From positions 62,001 through 126,000 of the forward strand of contig JACTAT010000262.1 in NCBI GenBank assembly GCA_014526335.1: a DNA stretch of 64,000 nucleotides, read 5' to 3'. Both the position numbers and the translations under genes were made by a program. The notes under the pieces were generated by a model that was not told the origin of the DNA, did not search any database, and saw only the letters and a list, made by a program, of their open reading frames with translations. The stretch's first letter is position 1. Each line of letters begins with the position of its first letter. This document shows, in pieces, positions 33,301 through 44,823 of the stretch. The DNA is from Chrysaora quinquecirrha (taxonomy: Eukaryota > Cnidaria > Scyphozoa > Semaeostomeae > Pelagiidae).

Positions 33301-36300
33301 CGGGATTGCAGTCGCTTCAGAGGAAGGAGTGCAGCAGATTTTACTCCAAATTCACGAATAATAGAAGAAAAAGACAGAGAAGGGAATCCTGCGACATGAA
33401 AGTGTTCAAAATATCTACAGAAACTCAGGAAGCAAGATGCAATTAACTAACAAAACGGAAAATACTTGATTAAATCGGTCCTAGATCAGAAAAACTGGAA
33501 CTTGAATCCTTTCTTTCACTTCAACTCCCATTAAATGTGAATTTGAAGCAAAATTTGCTGCAATATCTCTCATGGAACGACCGCAATTCCGATCTTTGTC
33601 CTTGGAGAGGATTCCCTTACTCGATACGGCTACCATTTTCCAGAAAAATGTCGCGTCCGACCCAGACCTCTTTGAAAAGATCTATTGCCATATTTGTCAC
33701 AGGTAGTATAGCCCTCGTTACCCTCAGCATTACATTCCTTATTTAGCTATTTTCGTTCTAGCTACCTTATCAATTCATTCCTTATAAGTATAAAGTATTG
33801 TAAATAGATCACTTGCTTAAGTATAAAAATTTTTTAGGTTTTAGTTGGTAGTTATTATTCTTAGGTGCCTAATTGCCGTCCCTCCCGCTAATTAAGTTTT
33901 TGAAAAATTGCCACCCCCTGCTCTTATTAGGACTCCCCATTAGTTTGCATTAATGTTGATGTTGATATTTTTTATTATATTTCCTTTGACGTTCTTGGTG
34001 TGAAATTTCAATTGTACACTAAATTTGTTGGTTAGAACTATGGATTTTCTTAGCCTATAAGCACTATAGGGCCCTTCGCTTTGCGTCAGCAGTTTCCAGA
34101 CAAAGTTTGTCAAAGTCCGACCTCCCGTTTATTCTGACCCCCCGCCAATTTGATCCTGACGTTAGTTCCAACCCCCCCGCCTATTCCGACCCCTCCAGCA
34201 ATTAGTCACCTAAGAGTAAGTTAAGATTTCAAGGTGAGTTAAGATTAGAGAACACAGAAAAGCAGATCGAAATATCTCACTCGCTGATACTCTGCGGCAC
34301 GCAAACAATTTCAACGAAAGTTTTGGGTGAGACCGTTTCAATTGTTCTTTAGTATATATACTAGTTTACTTTAATTGGTAATTTGTTAAAATCCACGTTT
34401 TGCCAAAGACTATTTGTTTTATCATTGAATAACCTAGGTTATGATTTTTAGTTTAAGCGACCTATCATACAAAGAAAGACTAGATATGAAACTCCAAACA
34501 ATGATGTATTGGCGGAGACGTGGTGATATGATAACGACCTACAAGATATTCCATGGTCTTATTGATACAAATGTATCGAAATTTTTCCGAATCAACAGAA
34601 ATAACACCAGGGGACATAATTTAAAAGTTGTACCAGAAAAATGTCGCCTCAATGTACGTAAACAGTCTTACTCACAAAGATTCTTCAATGATTGGAACAG
34701 ACTACCTTCTAATGTTGTCAATGCCAAGGATGTTTTCATGTTTGAGAAATTATATGACTGTTTGAACAAGGAAACGCAGTATGTGTTTGAACTGTAAATC
34801 TGTTACGCAGGGTATTATAGGCTTCTGCCTTCCAGCCCCTTTTCACTTTATATTATTATTATTATATTATATTATTAAAACTTACCAGAAACAAGGCCAC
34901 GAGTGGACCACAGAAAAACCACATTTCAATACCTTTCACGTAGACCCAGCAGCTGAAAAAGAATTTTCATGGATTAAAGTTTCTTTATATTGAAATCGTC
35001 AGGTAGCAATGGTAAAGTTGTCGGCGGAAGATTTCTTCTGAAACTAGAAATAAAAAGAAAAAGAAGAGGGGGTGATATACAATTCAGAGTTTACGTATCA
35101 GACTTACTACTTGATGTTCGAAAATTGTTCAAATGGATAACCAATCAGGGCGACAACAACTGCAAACGGAAAACCTACAAAACGAAAAACAGACAAGGTT
35201 TACATTGTTAATACCAAGAAAAGTAGTCTTGAGTAGATTTACTTTTGAAGAATGATACTCTCGAACTAGTTCTCATTCCAAAGAGTGAATTGCCCCTCAT
35301 CATAATCATAGAAAGTAAGAAAATGCAATGAATTACCCCATCCGATGCAAGAGTAAAATGCTTCGATATTGGAATTAACTTCATTGAAGAAATATCTGAT
35401 TCTTGACAATTGATGCACTGATTCTATCATTAACCAGCTCATCACAGTTGTGTGACAGAATTGCATTATTATTGACATCGTTGTACACATGCTCTGCGAA
35501 GAAACGAAAGAGTATAACGATAGTTAACCCTAATCCTACAAGGCTTTTTTTAGCTAACATAGCCGGTGGGGGGGGGGTGCTTTCCACCCCCTTCCTTAAA
35601 TTGCTGTCCAGTAGAACTAGTGCAATCAAACTTGGCACAGGGATTGACCAATGTATTAGGAGTAATGTTGGTAAACTGGGGGTCTCCCACCTCTATTATG
35701 ACGTCATTGTGACATCATAATCAAAACATGCTATTGATGGCGGTCAAAAATCGACCTTCCTTAATATCAATAAAAATCCAGAACTTTCTTTACATCTTGC
35801 TGCTAGTAACTATTTTCTATTACCATGCAAAGAATCAGTCGATTCTTATAAGATTTACTGGTAATAATAGGCATGTATATGTGGTTTTGGCATGACTGCT
35901 TTCCATATAAGGCAATGTCACGTGACCTATTGTTATTATTATGGAGATTTTCTTATCACATTGTAGCTTATATATATAGGCTTAAAGTCAGCCTGGTTTC
36001 GAAGCTGACATCCACGACACAACAAAACAGTTGCAAGAAAAGCTTGAGGGGGGTGGATTCCACCACCGGTAGGATTAGGGTTTAATATATAGACAGCCCA
36101 GAATTTGCAAAAGAAAGAGCTAGTCTTTTAGTTATAACTACAGAACTTCACTTCAGAATACTGAAAGAAAGCAGAAACCATCTTTGGTATACTTGCAAGC
36201 TTTTGTGACTGGCAACCCTAAGAATTCGAAATTGCAAGAAAGAGCGGAAACACTCATAAGTTTTATTTGTCTGACACCCCTCAGAGTACAAACATCAGAA

Positions 36301-39300
36301 ACAGATCCAAACAATTGAACAAGTTGAAATATACCATGATGTGGATCGAAATGCACCAATTAGAAAAGTGAAGCTGGATTGGTATTGTGTTTTGATCATC
36401 AATTAGCTACAGGGGGATGACAAGTAGAATTAGTTACCAAATGCTCGAAATTTTTACTAGCAAATGTTTGTAATGTTTTTGTTTAACAGCTGAAAATGTT
36501 ACGTTCTACGCCATTCTTTCTTTCAACTTTCAGAATTTTTCCGGGGCAGCATGACCCGTCTTGCACTTATGTCCCTCATTTCTATGATGTCCCATCTGGT
36601 GTATTTGATACATGCATAATACTTCTAGCCTGATTGTTGCAAAAAGGGCGTTTTCTGTGCTGCATGCGATTCACAAGTAGATATAAGTTAACCTGACATA
36701 CCCAATTATCCTTTTTCATCAATGCCAAAACAAAGACGATCTGAGAAAGCAGACAGGCTGTTGCAATGTACATATACATTCGACTGTACTGAGTTCTCAT
36801 GCATCTAGGAACAAGAAATAGCTCAATTAGTAGTAGTAGACAAGCTAGTCCATATAGCAGCTCTTAACTCTATCTCGACCCAGAAGGCTTAGCAGCGGGA
36901 GTAGAGCATGTGTGACTTGGAGAGTTACTCGACAATTCCATACGGCTCCTTAGCTCTATGGAATTGTCATTTGCTCTCAGATCATGCAGTCAAGGCTCGA
37001 GTTCCCTGAACTTTGTATGCCCTTCGTGAAAAAATCTAGCCTAGTGTTTGTTATTAAAAATTGCTATGAACAGCGGAAACATTTTCGCGCATACTTGAAA
37101 GCTTTTTTCGTCTGACACTCCTCAGAATATAAACGTCAGACGGAAATATCAGAAAAAGCGGAATTTATACCCAGATGCGGATCAAAATGCACCAATCAGA
37201 AAGTGCAGCCGAATTGGCACTTCTAATGTTTCGGTCTGTTTCTGACGTTTATACTCTGAGGAGTGTCAGATGAAAAAAGCTTTTTTTCAGTATCCCCGAA
37301 AATGTTATCGCTGTTTATAGCAAATTTGAAGTTTTTTAATACTCAAAAACTATTCATTTGCTTGTTATTCATTAAAATATATGGCACTGAAGAATGCTTA
37401 ACACTTAACAGCCGAAACAAAATTCAATATTTAAGGACAGCCTTGGACTGTATGACTTGAAGTGTCATTTCACAATTTTACGTTGCCAGTTAGCTCATTA
37501 GCTCACTGGAATTGTCATTGGCTCTCAGATCATGCAACCCAGGTTCGAATCCGATCAATTGTGGTATGCCACGAATGGAACAATTTAACTTACCCTAGCA
37601 TAATCATGGCCACAAGGTAGACAATAAGGCTGATGATAGATACTACAGTCAATATAATGGCTGCCAAAGTAAAGTTGTCAATCGGCTCAGGTGCCTGAAA
37701 TAAAAATTTAAGTATGAGAGAGTTGACAGGGTAGTGGTACCATGGTACCAGAGGGATGGTACCTGGTACAAAATTCTGAAAAAAGGGTGGAACCTAGTAC
37801 CAATATCAATTAATATATAACTGACCATTTCAACTAAGGGGCCTCATTTACAAAAATTGAAAATTAGGTCATAGAGAAAATTCAACTTCAGGTTCGAATT
37901 CAGCACCTTATATTTAGTTTTTGAGGCAAATTTCTATGTTTCTAGTCCTTACGATATTGATTCTATAGCGATTAAAAGTTTGAAACTTTATAAGGGATTT
38001 GACCGTGTAAAAAGATTGAGGGTGTAAAATTTCACCCCCAGCGACTTTTCACGGTCAAATCCTTTATAGAATTTCAAACTTTTAACAACTATAAAATCAA
38101 TATTCAAAGGACTAAAAGCATAAAACTTTGCCTCAACGCTTAAAAATAGGTGCTGAATTCGAATCTGAAGTCGAAATTTCTCTATGACCTACTTTTTAAT
38201 ATTTTTGAAAACGAGGCCCTAAGTTGAAATGGTCTATAACATTTCATCCGATACAGTGGTTAACATTGGAATTACGCGGTACCAACGAATACCTGCGATT
38301 TGGATGGAACCTTGTACCAAACCTTGTGGTACCAGTACCAAAGATCCCCTTTGTCACCCCCTCAAGAATCCATTGATACGATTTCCATCTAGATTGATTC
38401 GAAGCAACAGACCATTTAGAAATTAATTAAGAAACATTTCCTTCCTTACTTCATATCATTTTCTTACCTTTTCGTATTCTGGTTCCATCAAAACAGCAAA
38501 AGCAGATAGATGACTAGAGGCACAAATAGTTGCTGTTGAGTTTGTTGTCAAAACGTTCATTCCATAATTTGTCCAGTAACCACCAATGTACTTGGCACTA
38601 AAAAATGACATAAATTCTTCTAAATGCTATGAAAAAATACTTAAGGCTAATATAAATTCAGAGACGTCAGAGGAACATTTCCTTAGAGAGAGGGGAGCGA
38701 TAGCTCCGTATTTCGGTGACGCTGAAAATTGATGCATACTTGAAAGACCGAACACACATAAAAAACCATTGACTAAGGAGGAAGATATACGTAGATGCGG
38801 ATCTATATGCACTTATCAGAAAAGTGAATCTGGGTTGGTATTGTATTTTGAATACCAACCAGCTCAAAGAATATAACAGGAAGACCAATACAGTTAATTG
38901 ATGAATCTGAACTCTTTCGGGGGAAAGGACTACAAGGGGCAAAAACAGAACCGGCTTTTGGTTTTGATGTGTATACGTACTCAGCAGATGTGGTAGACAG
39001 GTGGGCTGAATAGATCCGGTGCAATCCAAGGTTGAGTAATTTGATTAATTGATTAATTGATAAATTCTTCACCAAAGTGTACACGCAAACTGAACTGGAC
39101 AGTTTAAATCCCGACAAAATTTATCCCGCACGCTGTAAAAAAGGCCAAAGATAAAATCTAAAGATTACAAAGATAGGTTGCTGACGATGCAGTGATACTG
39201 TCTTGCGCAGGCCTGACAGCAAGTATTTGACTGATAGATGAATAAATGACGAACTCAGTGGAAATGTATACCAGTTCACTGACGAATCAATCCGAGGGGC

Positions 39301-42300
39301 AATTCACTCCTTGAAAATCTCGTACACCTTTGCTGGAAGTCCTATTATTTTCTCGGGAATCCCTTGAAAGTCCTTTTGTTATAATGGAAATCTCGTACGC
39401 CTTTTTGCAGAGTGAAATGCCCCTCGAACCAATCAGTCTAGCGATCAATTAGGCAATCAATAAAGCAGTGATTCGCTGTAACAAACCTTGCATCTTCTGT
39501 TTTCACGTATTGCCAATAAACACATATAGGCTTAAACATCCCAGGCTGAAAAAGGAGCGATGGAAGATTTTTATGTGGTACGAAAGCGTTTCACACTAAA
39601 CGGCTACCGTTGATCATTCGATCTTTTAAATTTGTCAACCAACTGGTTGAGATATCAGATAACATCAGGGAAAGTTGTATGTTCGACAAGAAACATCTCG
39701 ACAAACATCCATCCTCCTTCTGCAACACCCTACGAAAAGAATCTTTTATGCGAGCTAACGATCAATTTCTCAATTAGCTTTTAGTCTGAATCTTTCGACA
39801 ATTATTCACATTTTAAGTAATACTATTCATATTCATTAAATTTGATTGTAAACATGAGGGAAAACATAGCAAGAGTTGAACAGCCACATTTAAGATGTGG
39901 ATATGCTCATGAAAAACTAACGTGAAAAGTGGAGTCTTTACGGTCGCTAAAAGTGTCTTTTACCTGGCATGTATAGAACGTTACAAGACTGCGTCGTCCG
40001 TATTTCATGGAGACCAACATTCTTCTCCACTTTAAGCAATGTAGACACTAAGCAGTCTCAAAGCTTCAAACCGTTCATGCCAAACCGTTCAATGCTAAAG
40101 GTGTAATACATAAGACTATAGATTGGTGAAGAACCCTTCGTATAACTAATGCAGATAATTTAAAGATTTTCCAGATATAAGTCAATGCTAAGGAAATTAG
40201 AATTCCGTTTAAATGAAATGAAAATGAAAAAGCTCACTTTTTTATGCCAGAATGTGATGATGATATCAGATGCAACAGGAGCAATCGGCTTGGGTTCAAT
40301 ACTCAGTGATAATACAGCTGAATTGATCTTGTATTTTGGAGAATAAACTAGGTCTTTTTCCACCATGTAGTCTATATAAACTCCTGCTGAAATCAGATGG
40401 CCAGACCTGTAAAGCGATGCAAAAGAAAAGGGCATTGGCTCATGCTTGTTTACTAGATTCTCACACAATGTTTTATTAGAATACTAAGCAATTAGACGTT
40501 CATGTAGCCCTCAAAGTTGCTTAAATATTGCTTCACATTTCTTGTGCCTTGCAACCACTCCTGACTTCACGGGTCATCAACTGTTAGGCCTACAACACAA
40601 GACTTCAGGGAGACAGTAAGTGGAAACACGTTACTTAAAGGTTGACATATCTTTCACATCAACATGCATACATTTTGATATGAATTCTAAGTTGCTTACA
40701 GGAATTCTATTTAGTACTCAAGTTATTAATGTTCAGGTTAGTCCAGCCTGTGCTTCTTTTGAGCAGTTGATTATCGATGAAAGTGTAGAAGCCCTTTGAG
40801 GCTGAAACTTTGACTTTGTCAATAGGAAACCAAAACCAACTGTCCTCCAGAACAAACTGCAAGATAGCGAGAAAGAGCCACAACATCTTTGGGCATGCTT
40901 CAAAAAGCTTTTTTCGTCTGACACTCTTAAATTTTCAGTTTTATAATGGATATTTGTCTAAAAAGAACTGAAAATAGCAAAGAAAAAGCTTACTTCCAAG
41001 TATCTTTCAAACGAAGTTCGTCTTTCCTTACATCTGCATCAAATACGTTGTCATACATATTGAACGAGTATTTGAATGTACCTAAAACGTAAGATAATGT
41101 TATGTGAATAGAGAGACATGTTTGACAACTGAAGGACTTGTAGGTGGGGAGGGGGGCAAAAGACCCCTTTCAATAAATAATAAATGGTTGTTAGAATCAG
41201 AGAGAGATGGTTGTCAATTAGAGAGAGATGTATGGTAATTAGAGAGGGATGGTTGTAAATTAGGGAGGGAAGCTTAGTTAGGTGACTCTTAATAACAAAT
41301 TACCAAAACCGTGAAAAAAATTTAACAAGAGAGATGCCTAGTATATAAGGAGTCTTGGTTTCCTTACGGCTTCAGCGAAAAACTAAGCAACAATACTAAG
41401 CAGTCATTAATATATCAAGGAAACATTGGATCTAAAAGGGTTTCATAACTTTGTTATAGTATAAGAAAAACACATTAGTGGCAATATAATGATACATTCT
41501 GAAGAAGCCCTGCTTGGCAGGGCGAAATATTAGCAAAACTAAAAAACTTAGTTGTTCTCTGTGTCTTGCGCCGCGGTGTTTCTGCCTACACTGAATATAA
41601 TGACATATAACATTTATACTACAATCTTAATATATATAAACAAATATAGTAGGATTATGATGCAGTATAGTAAATAGGAATATCAAACCTGCTGTCATTG
41701 TTGCATATGGCAATCTTATAGTATCATTCCTTCCATTCCATTTCTTCTTCGGAAAGAGTCCTGCCTTATTATAGTCTGGCCAAAGTCGATCTGCCCACTT
41801 GTATGCGATTCCAGCTTCAAATACTAGACATGACAAAAGAGTTAATCAACCCAAACATAATTTTGATACCAATACAAGAAGAGGAAAAAATAAGAACGAG
41901 GAGGGGGAGAAGAAAAAAGCAAAAAAGACAGAAAAAGAAGTTGAAACAGAAGGAGAACAAGAACAAGAACAAGAACAAGAAGAGGAAGAAGTAAAAGAAC
42001 AAAAAGAACAAGATCAAGAAGATGAAGAAGAAGAAAAAGAAGACGAAGAAGAAAAAGAGGAACAAAAAGAAGAACAAAAAGAGGGCAACGAAGAACAAGA
42101 AGAAAAAGACAAAGAACAAGAACAAGAACATGAAGAAGAAGAAGAAGAAGAAGAAGAAGAAGAAGAAGAAGAAGAAGACGAAGACGACTAAGAAGAAGAA
42201 GATGACGAAGAAGAAGACGAAGAAGAAGAAAATGAAGAAAAACAAGAAGACCAAGAAGAAGAAGAACAAGAACAAGAAGAAGAACAAGAAGAAGAAAAAA

Positions 42301-44823
42301 AGAAAAAGAGGAAGAGGAAGAAGAACAAGAAGAACAAGTACAAGAAGAAGAAGAAGAAGAAGAAGAAGAAGAAAATGAACAAGAACAAGAAGACCAAGAA
42401 GAAGAAGAAAAATAAAAAGAGGACAAAAAAGAAGAAGAAGACAAAGAAAAAGAAGATGAAGAAAAAAGAAGAAAAGGAAAAAGGCAAAGAAGAACAAGAA
42501 GACGATGAAGAAGATGATGAAGAACAAGAACAAGAACTTCACTTGCAATAGATATTAACAGTCAGCTGATATCCTTCGTGTAAAGGATTAACATGTTTGC
42601 GACGAGTGCAAATATCAGATGCTACAAAACTATGAAGCAAAAATGCTTAATTTGTCCCCAAATTCAAAATGATGAATATGAATATCAATTGATCTTACTC
42701 ATTTTATCTTTTATTATTCTTTTAAATCTGTATTTGTCTTCACTAGCTGTTGATGAACGCCATTTATAAAAGTTCCTTGCCAGCTGCATGCCTAGGTCCT
42801 CCATTTCTCCTACCATCTTCATTTTATATTTGTATTCGCTTGATGGCTGAAAAATAGACAAAAATTATTACAGATAAGAAAGCATTGATGTTGTAATTTG
42901 CTCTTGAGATCCAACCCAAGACAGAGCTGACGAAAATTCAAGGTTTGAAACTATGCGATTCAGCAACCTGTACAACACTTTTTCTTCACTCTACGGAAAA
43001 CGATCCGTTCTAAATAACGCTTCTTATAAATTTCAAAAGCCTAGGAAGGGTATGATATTGGATGACCTTTCAGAGCTTTCAAAAATGTTGGACGGCCCAA
43101 TAGTGTTGGACGGCCCATCATCATTGGTGCTCGGGCGCGATTCCACCCAACAGTTTTGCATCTTTTAACTTTATCTTTTAAATTTCTATTACATTAGGAA
43201 ATCACTGTATTTTTCGCCTTGTTCTAAAGTATATGAACCAGAGCAAAAATACAGTGATTTCCTACTGAAATGATTTCCTTCGGGTGGCCATATCTCAGCC
43301 AATGTTCAACATATTTGAATTAGGGTTGATTGATTTTCAAAGCTTCTTCGTTATTTCTTATGCTTTCTCAGTAAACGAAGAGCGTGTATTGAGAAACTCA
43401 CATTTTTTCCCAGTAGATTCTTGCACACCAAGAAGGCATTGGTTGCGTTTGTGATGTCCTACAATCGAGAACAAAACTAACAATGACGTAAACAGATAAA
43501 AATTCTGCTACAATTTATGTAAGTCTACTCAAGCCATAGACATGTTTGCAAAGGCTCAGCCTTCTATCGCAGCCTCTTAAAACAGAGAGGGTAAATCACG
43601 CTGCACATGTTTCTTACTTTCCCAGGTCAGTTCACCTCTACTTGCTAATTGAGCAGTTGCTTATTGAAAAAAGTTACAATTATAATTTTACTGTACTAGA
43701 AACTACTTACATCAGAGCATTGTGATCTGAATGTATCAAAACACGACCCAACTTCTGGCATTTTCCACGATCCATAATTTTCTCTACACCATATTTGCTT
43801 CAGAACTAATGGGCTGAGGGTTGTTGGTGCTGGAAAAGAACAATTTATCTTGAACAACCGACATTACGAAGAGTGACCACCCTTTGTAATATGCGTGTGT
43901 GCAGTACGGACAGTGATGTCATTCATGATTACCGTGGTGGATATTCAGTACGGTGGGGGGATATCTTGGAGTGCGATGGAAATATTCAGTACGGTGCGGT
44001 GGGGATATCTTGGAGTACGGTGGGGTCGAAATATGATATTATCCTCTGAATCATCTTAATTCAAACACGAGGTGTCAAATATTGCCTGTTTTTGCAGCAA
44101 GTAAAGCTTCAAAACGGAGAACACTACACGATTGTTGTCAAAAAAGAACTCTCTCAAACCCATTCTCTTCGCTACAATTACGGACATAATTGTTGAGACA
44201 ATTCTGAAAATGTACCTTCGCATGCCGTATTGGCTCACTTTGCCCCCTTCCCCAGTTCAATGTTGGTAATTTCATTTCATTCGCCACAAAATTGAGCATA
44301 CAAAGAAATCCGTCAGAAAGCAATCAACATTGAATGGGGGAGGGACAGAGGCATTGACCCCGAATCAATAAGGCTGAGTATCTGTCTCAACATATTTTGT
44401 CCATGATTGTGGGATCCAAGCTCCTGGTTCAAGTGATCCATACCCTTGGCTTGAATTGAAATAAATCAGCTTTTCAAGATGTTAAACAGCTCACCGAACA
44501 AATGTAAGTAACTATACGACTAGAGGAATGTTGCTTTGTCGATCTTCAAGACTTAAGCAACCCGCAAGCAGCTATGAGGGCTGAAGTCTCAGATATTCTA
44601 AGCCACTTTGAGGGCTGCCTCTGAGTCAATTAGCTTATTCAAACAATGGAGTATGGAGTGCAATGAAAGTGAACGAAATGATGAAAATATACTAAACTTT
44701 AAACGTAAAAATAAAACATGTTTATTCACCTGATGCAGAAAGTGAGGGTAGTATTGTTGTTGTTGCGCAAGTCTGGCTTACAATAAATCCTGCAAATATA
44801 AAACAGCACAGGTTCAAATACAT
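30333..44823 (-). CDS. Adhesion G-protein-coupled receptor (GAIN/GPS + 7TM), 18 exons
   Basis: Exons, high to low: 44823-44730, 43829-43711, 43458-43402, 42846-42699, 41823-41689, 41081-40994, 40406-40238, 39545-39487, 38597-38468, 37694-37594, 36804-36693, 35493-35337, 35174-35108, 34952-34886, 31961-31873, 31076-30941, 30480-30439 and a tentative last exon 30377-30333. All phases match; total about 604 residues. In order: signal peptide (MYLNLCCFIFAGFIVSQTCA), a hormone-receptor-like WCRENYGSW segment, a GAIN domain (VLSLSIEP, DIIITFWHKK), a GPS ending SSHLSAFAVLM (predicted self-cleavage 320/321), then seven helices. TM1 is AAIILTVVSIISLIVYLVAM, TM2 IATACLLSQIVFVLAL, TM3 ends WLMIESVHQL, TM4 follows GWGFPFAVVV, ECL2 has YCWVYVKG, TM6 is VASIFFLPLIAALWLV and TM7 has LNVIVGLMVFIFYFY. 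The GPS keeps Cys278 and Cys315 but has Met303 and Ser317 where the other pair is expected. The last exon and tail are the least certain; an alternative acceptor gives a tail with VSREVGHKSNRRS. The introns contain LINEs, SINEs and MITEs. Confidence 0.88.
31111..31382. mobile_element. GGCTAAACTA-ended inverted-repeat element, copy 2
   Basis: Runs from TGGCTAAACTAGGAGACATG to CATTCTCGCGA...-type complement ending AGTTTAGCCGGGCCTC. It matches the copy at 19361-19629 read in reverse. It sits 35 bp upstream (in receptor orientation) of the TM6 exon of the adhesion GPCR, inside its intron. Confidence 0.75.
31625..31870 (-). pseudogene. LINE C-terminal fragment and 3' UTR
   Basis: Reverse-strand translation contains FKGPKTWNSLAEIKSA, then FTRLIKTWFL and INDSLMQSQELLHVKVN before a stop. 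This is a non-LTR retrotransposon tail of the type G-P-K-x-W-N-S-L. The stop and following UTR match 17320-17440. It starts within a few bases of the donor (31872) of the adhesion-GPCR exon 31961-31873, so the 5'-truncated LINE seems to have inserted just inside that intron, in the same orientation. Confidence 0.75.
32431..33043. mobile_element. Inverted-repeat element carrying an 85-codon ORF
   Basis: Termini starting AATAGACGATTCCGCAAAAG (left) and ending with its near-complement (CTTTTGCGGTATCGTCTATT) continue inward as a long imperfect repeat, including TTTCACGCAATGCATGATAG and a GAATTTGTTTT block, over more than 100 bp. Between the arms a plus-strand ORF (32576-32833) starts MIKDMTFDSKFL and ends LQDTDAEYEK, followed by AATAAA near 32862. 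The product is not recognised. The element lies in the long adhesion-GPCR intron between the exons at 34886 and 31961. Confidence 0.65.
33067..33204 (+). mobile_element. TAGACTTATTAC-family MITE with perfect 9-bp duplication
   Basis: A 138-bp element with perfect 12-bp ends (TAGACTTATTAC / GTAATAAGTCTA). GGTATAGAC is duplicated exactly at 33058-33066 and 33205-33213. It lies directly against the CTTTTCAAAG-ended element that follows, and its right duplication touches that terminus. Confidence 0.92.
33214..33679. mobile_element. CTTTTCAAAGAGRTCTGGGTC inverted-repeat element, short copy
   Basis: Left end CTTTTCAAAGAGATCTGGGT and right end ACCCAGACCTCTTTGAAAAG. The inverted arms continue for about 90 bp, including GCGACATTTTTCTGGAAAA-type and GGGAATCCTCTCC blocks. 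The interior is about 300 bp of unassigned sequence. A longer element with the same ends lies at 62371-63534. Confidence 0.8.
34441..34797 (+). pseudogene. LINE reverse-transcriptase C-terminal fragment
   Basis: A 118-codon open stretch with YKERLDMKLQTMMYWRRRGD, then MITTYKIFHGL, TRGHNLKVV, SQRFFNDWNRLPSNVVNA and a final FEKLYD. These are the L-x-Y-x-x-R-L...Y-R-R-x-R-G-D-M-I-x-x-Y-K and F-x-x-R-x-x-x-x-W-N-x-L-P blocks that follow the reverse transcriptase of CR1/jockey-type LINEs. The polymerase domain is absent. It lies antisense in a long adhesion-GPCR intron, followed by a TTA-rich tract. Confidence 0.8.
35526..36083. mobile_element. Inverted-repeat element with AACCCTAATCCTAC ends
   Basis: Left TTAACCCTAATCCTAC, followed by a G run and CCACCCCC. 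Right end is the complement: GGTGGATTCCACCACCGGTAG then GATTAGGGTTTA. It encloses about 500 bp containing a TGACGTCATTGTGACATCAT motif. It lies in the adhesion-GPCR intron between the TM2 and TM3 exons. The AACCCTAA start is not a telomere repeat. Confidence 0.55.
36895..37035 (+). mobile_element. tRNA-derived SINE, GGCTCTCAG family (diverged)
   Basis: Contains TTAGCTCTATGGAATTGTCA, then TTGCTCTCAGATCATGCAGT and AAGGCTCGAGTTCCCTG, followed by TGTATGCCC. Order and spacing match the copies at 37479 and 53395. The B box is degraded (GGCTCGAGTTC). It lies in an adhesion-GPCR intron. Confidence 0.6.
37098..37283. mobile_element. Full-length copy of the dispersed CTGACACTCCTCAG inverted-repeat element
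   Basis: A ~43-bp near-perfect inverted repeat bounds it: AAAGCTTTTTTCGTCTGACA then CTCCTCAGAATATAAACGTC on the left, with the complement GACGTTTATACTCTGAGGAG then TGTCAGATGAAAAAAGCTTT on the right. Between them are CCAGATGCGGATCAAAATGC and CACCAATCAGAAAGTG. Partial copies occur across the window. It lies in an adhesion-GPCR intron. Confidence 0.8.
37479..37580 (+). mobile_element. tRNA-derived SINE, GGCTCTCAG family
   Basis: TTAGCTCACTGGAATTGTCA resembles an A box. TTGGCTCTCAGATCATGCAA and the B box GGTTCGAATCC follow, then GATCAATTGTGGTATGCCAC. The 3' end lies just before the TM1 exon of the adhesion GPCR (37594, on the other strand). Confidence 0.7.
41865..42540. repeat. (GAA)n / (AAGAAC)n low-complexity tract
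   Basis: About 680 bp of GAA, GAG and GAACAA triplets in the adhesion-GPCR intron between exons 42846-42699 and 41823-41689. It starts about 40 bp from the second of these. On the reverse (sense) strand it is a long polypyrimidine tract leading to that exon's acceptor. The Glu/Lys-rich and Phe/Leu-rich open frames here are artefacts. Confidence 0.95.
43930..44030 (+). repeat. Short array of GGTGGGGATATCTTGGAGTACG monomers
   Basis: About five monomers such as GTGGTGGATATTCAGTACG and GTGGGGGGATATCTTGGAGT. They are the same 19/22-bp alternation as the arrays at 14961 and (reverse complement) 25911, but GC-shifted. It lies in intron 1 of the adhesion GPCR. Confidence 0.7.

Noticed and set aside
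35526..35541. AACCCTAA motif resembling a telomere repeat
   Set aside because: Only one unit, and its partner at 36068-36083 makes it the terminus of an inverted-repeat element.
36535..36640. Plus-strand exon-like frame after TTTCAACTTTCAG
   Set aside because: Short, without a recognisable product or partner exon on that strand, and located within an intron of the minus-strand receptor.
39640..39735. Possible extra adhesion-GPCR exon (GVAEGGWMFVEMF in reverse)
   Set aside because: Has an acceptor-like sequence but no good donor, and the flanking exons 40406-40238 and 39545-39487 already join in phase 0 within the GAIN domain.
41799..42548. Glu/Lys-rich plus-strand ORF of 130 codons and Phe/Leu-rich minus-strand ORFs
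   Set aside because: Microsatellite (GAA)n artefacts inside an intron of the adhesion GPCR.
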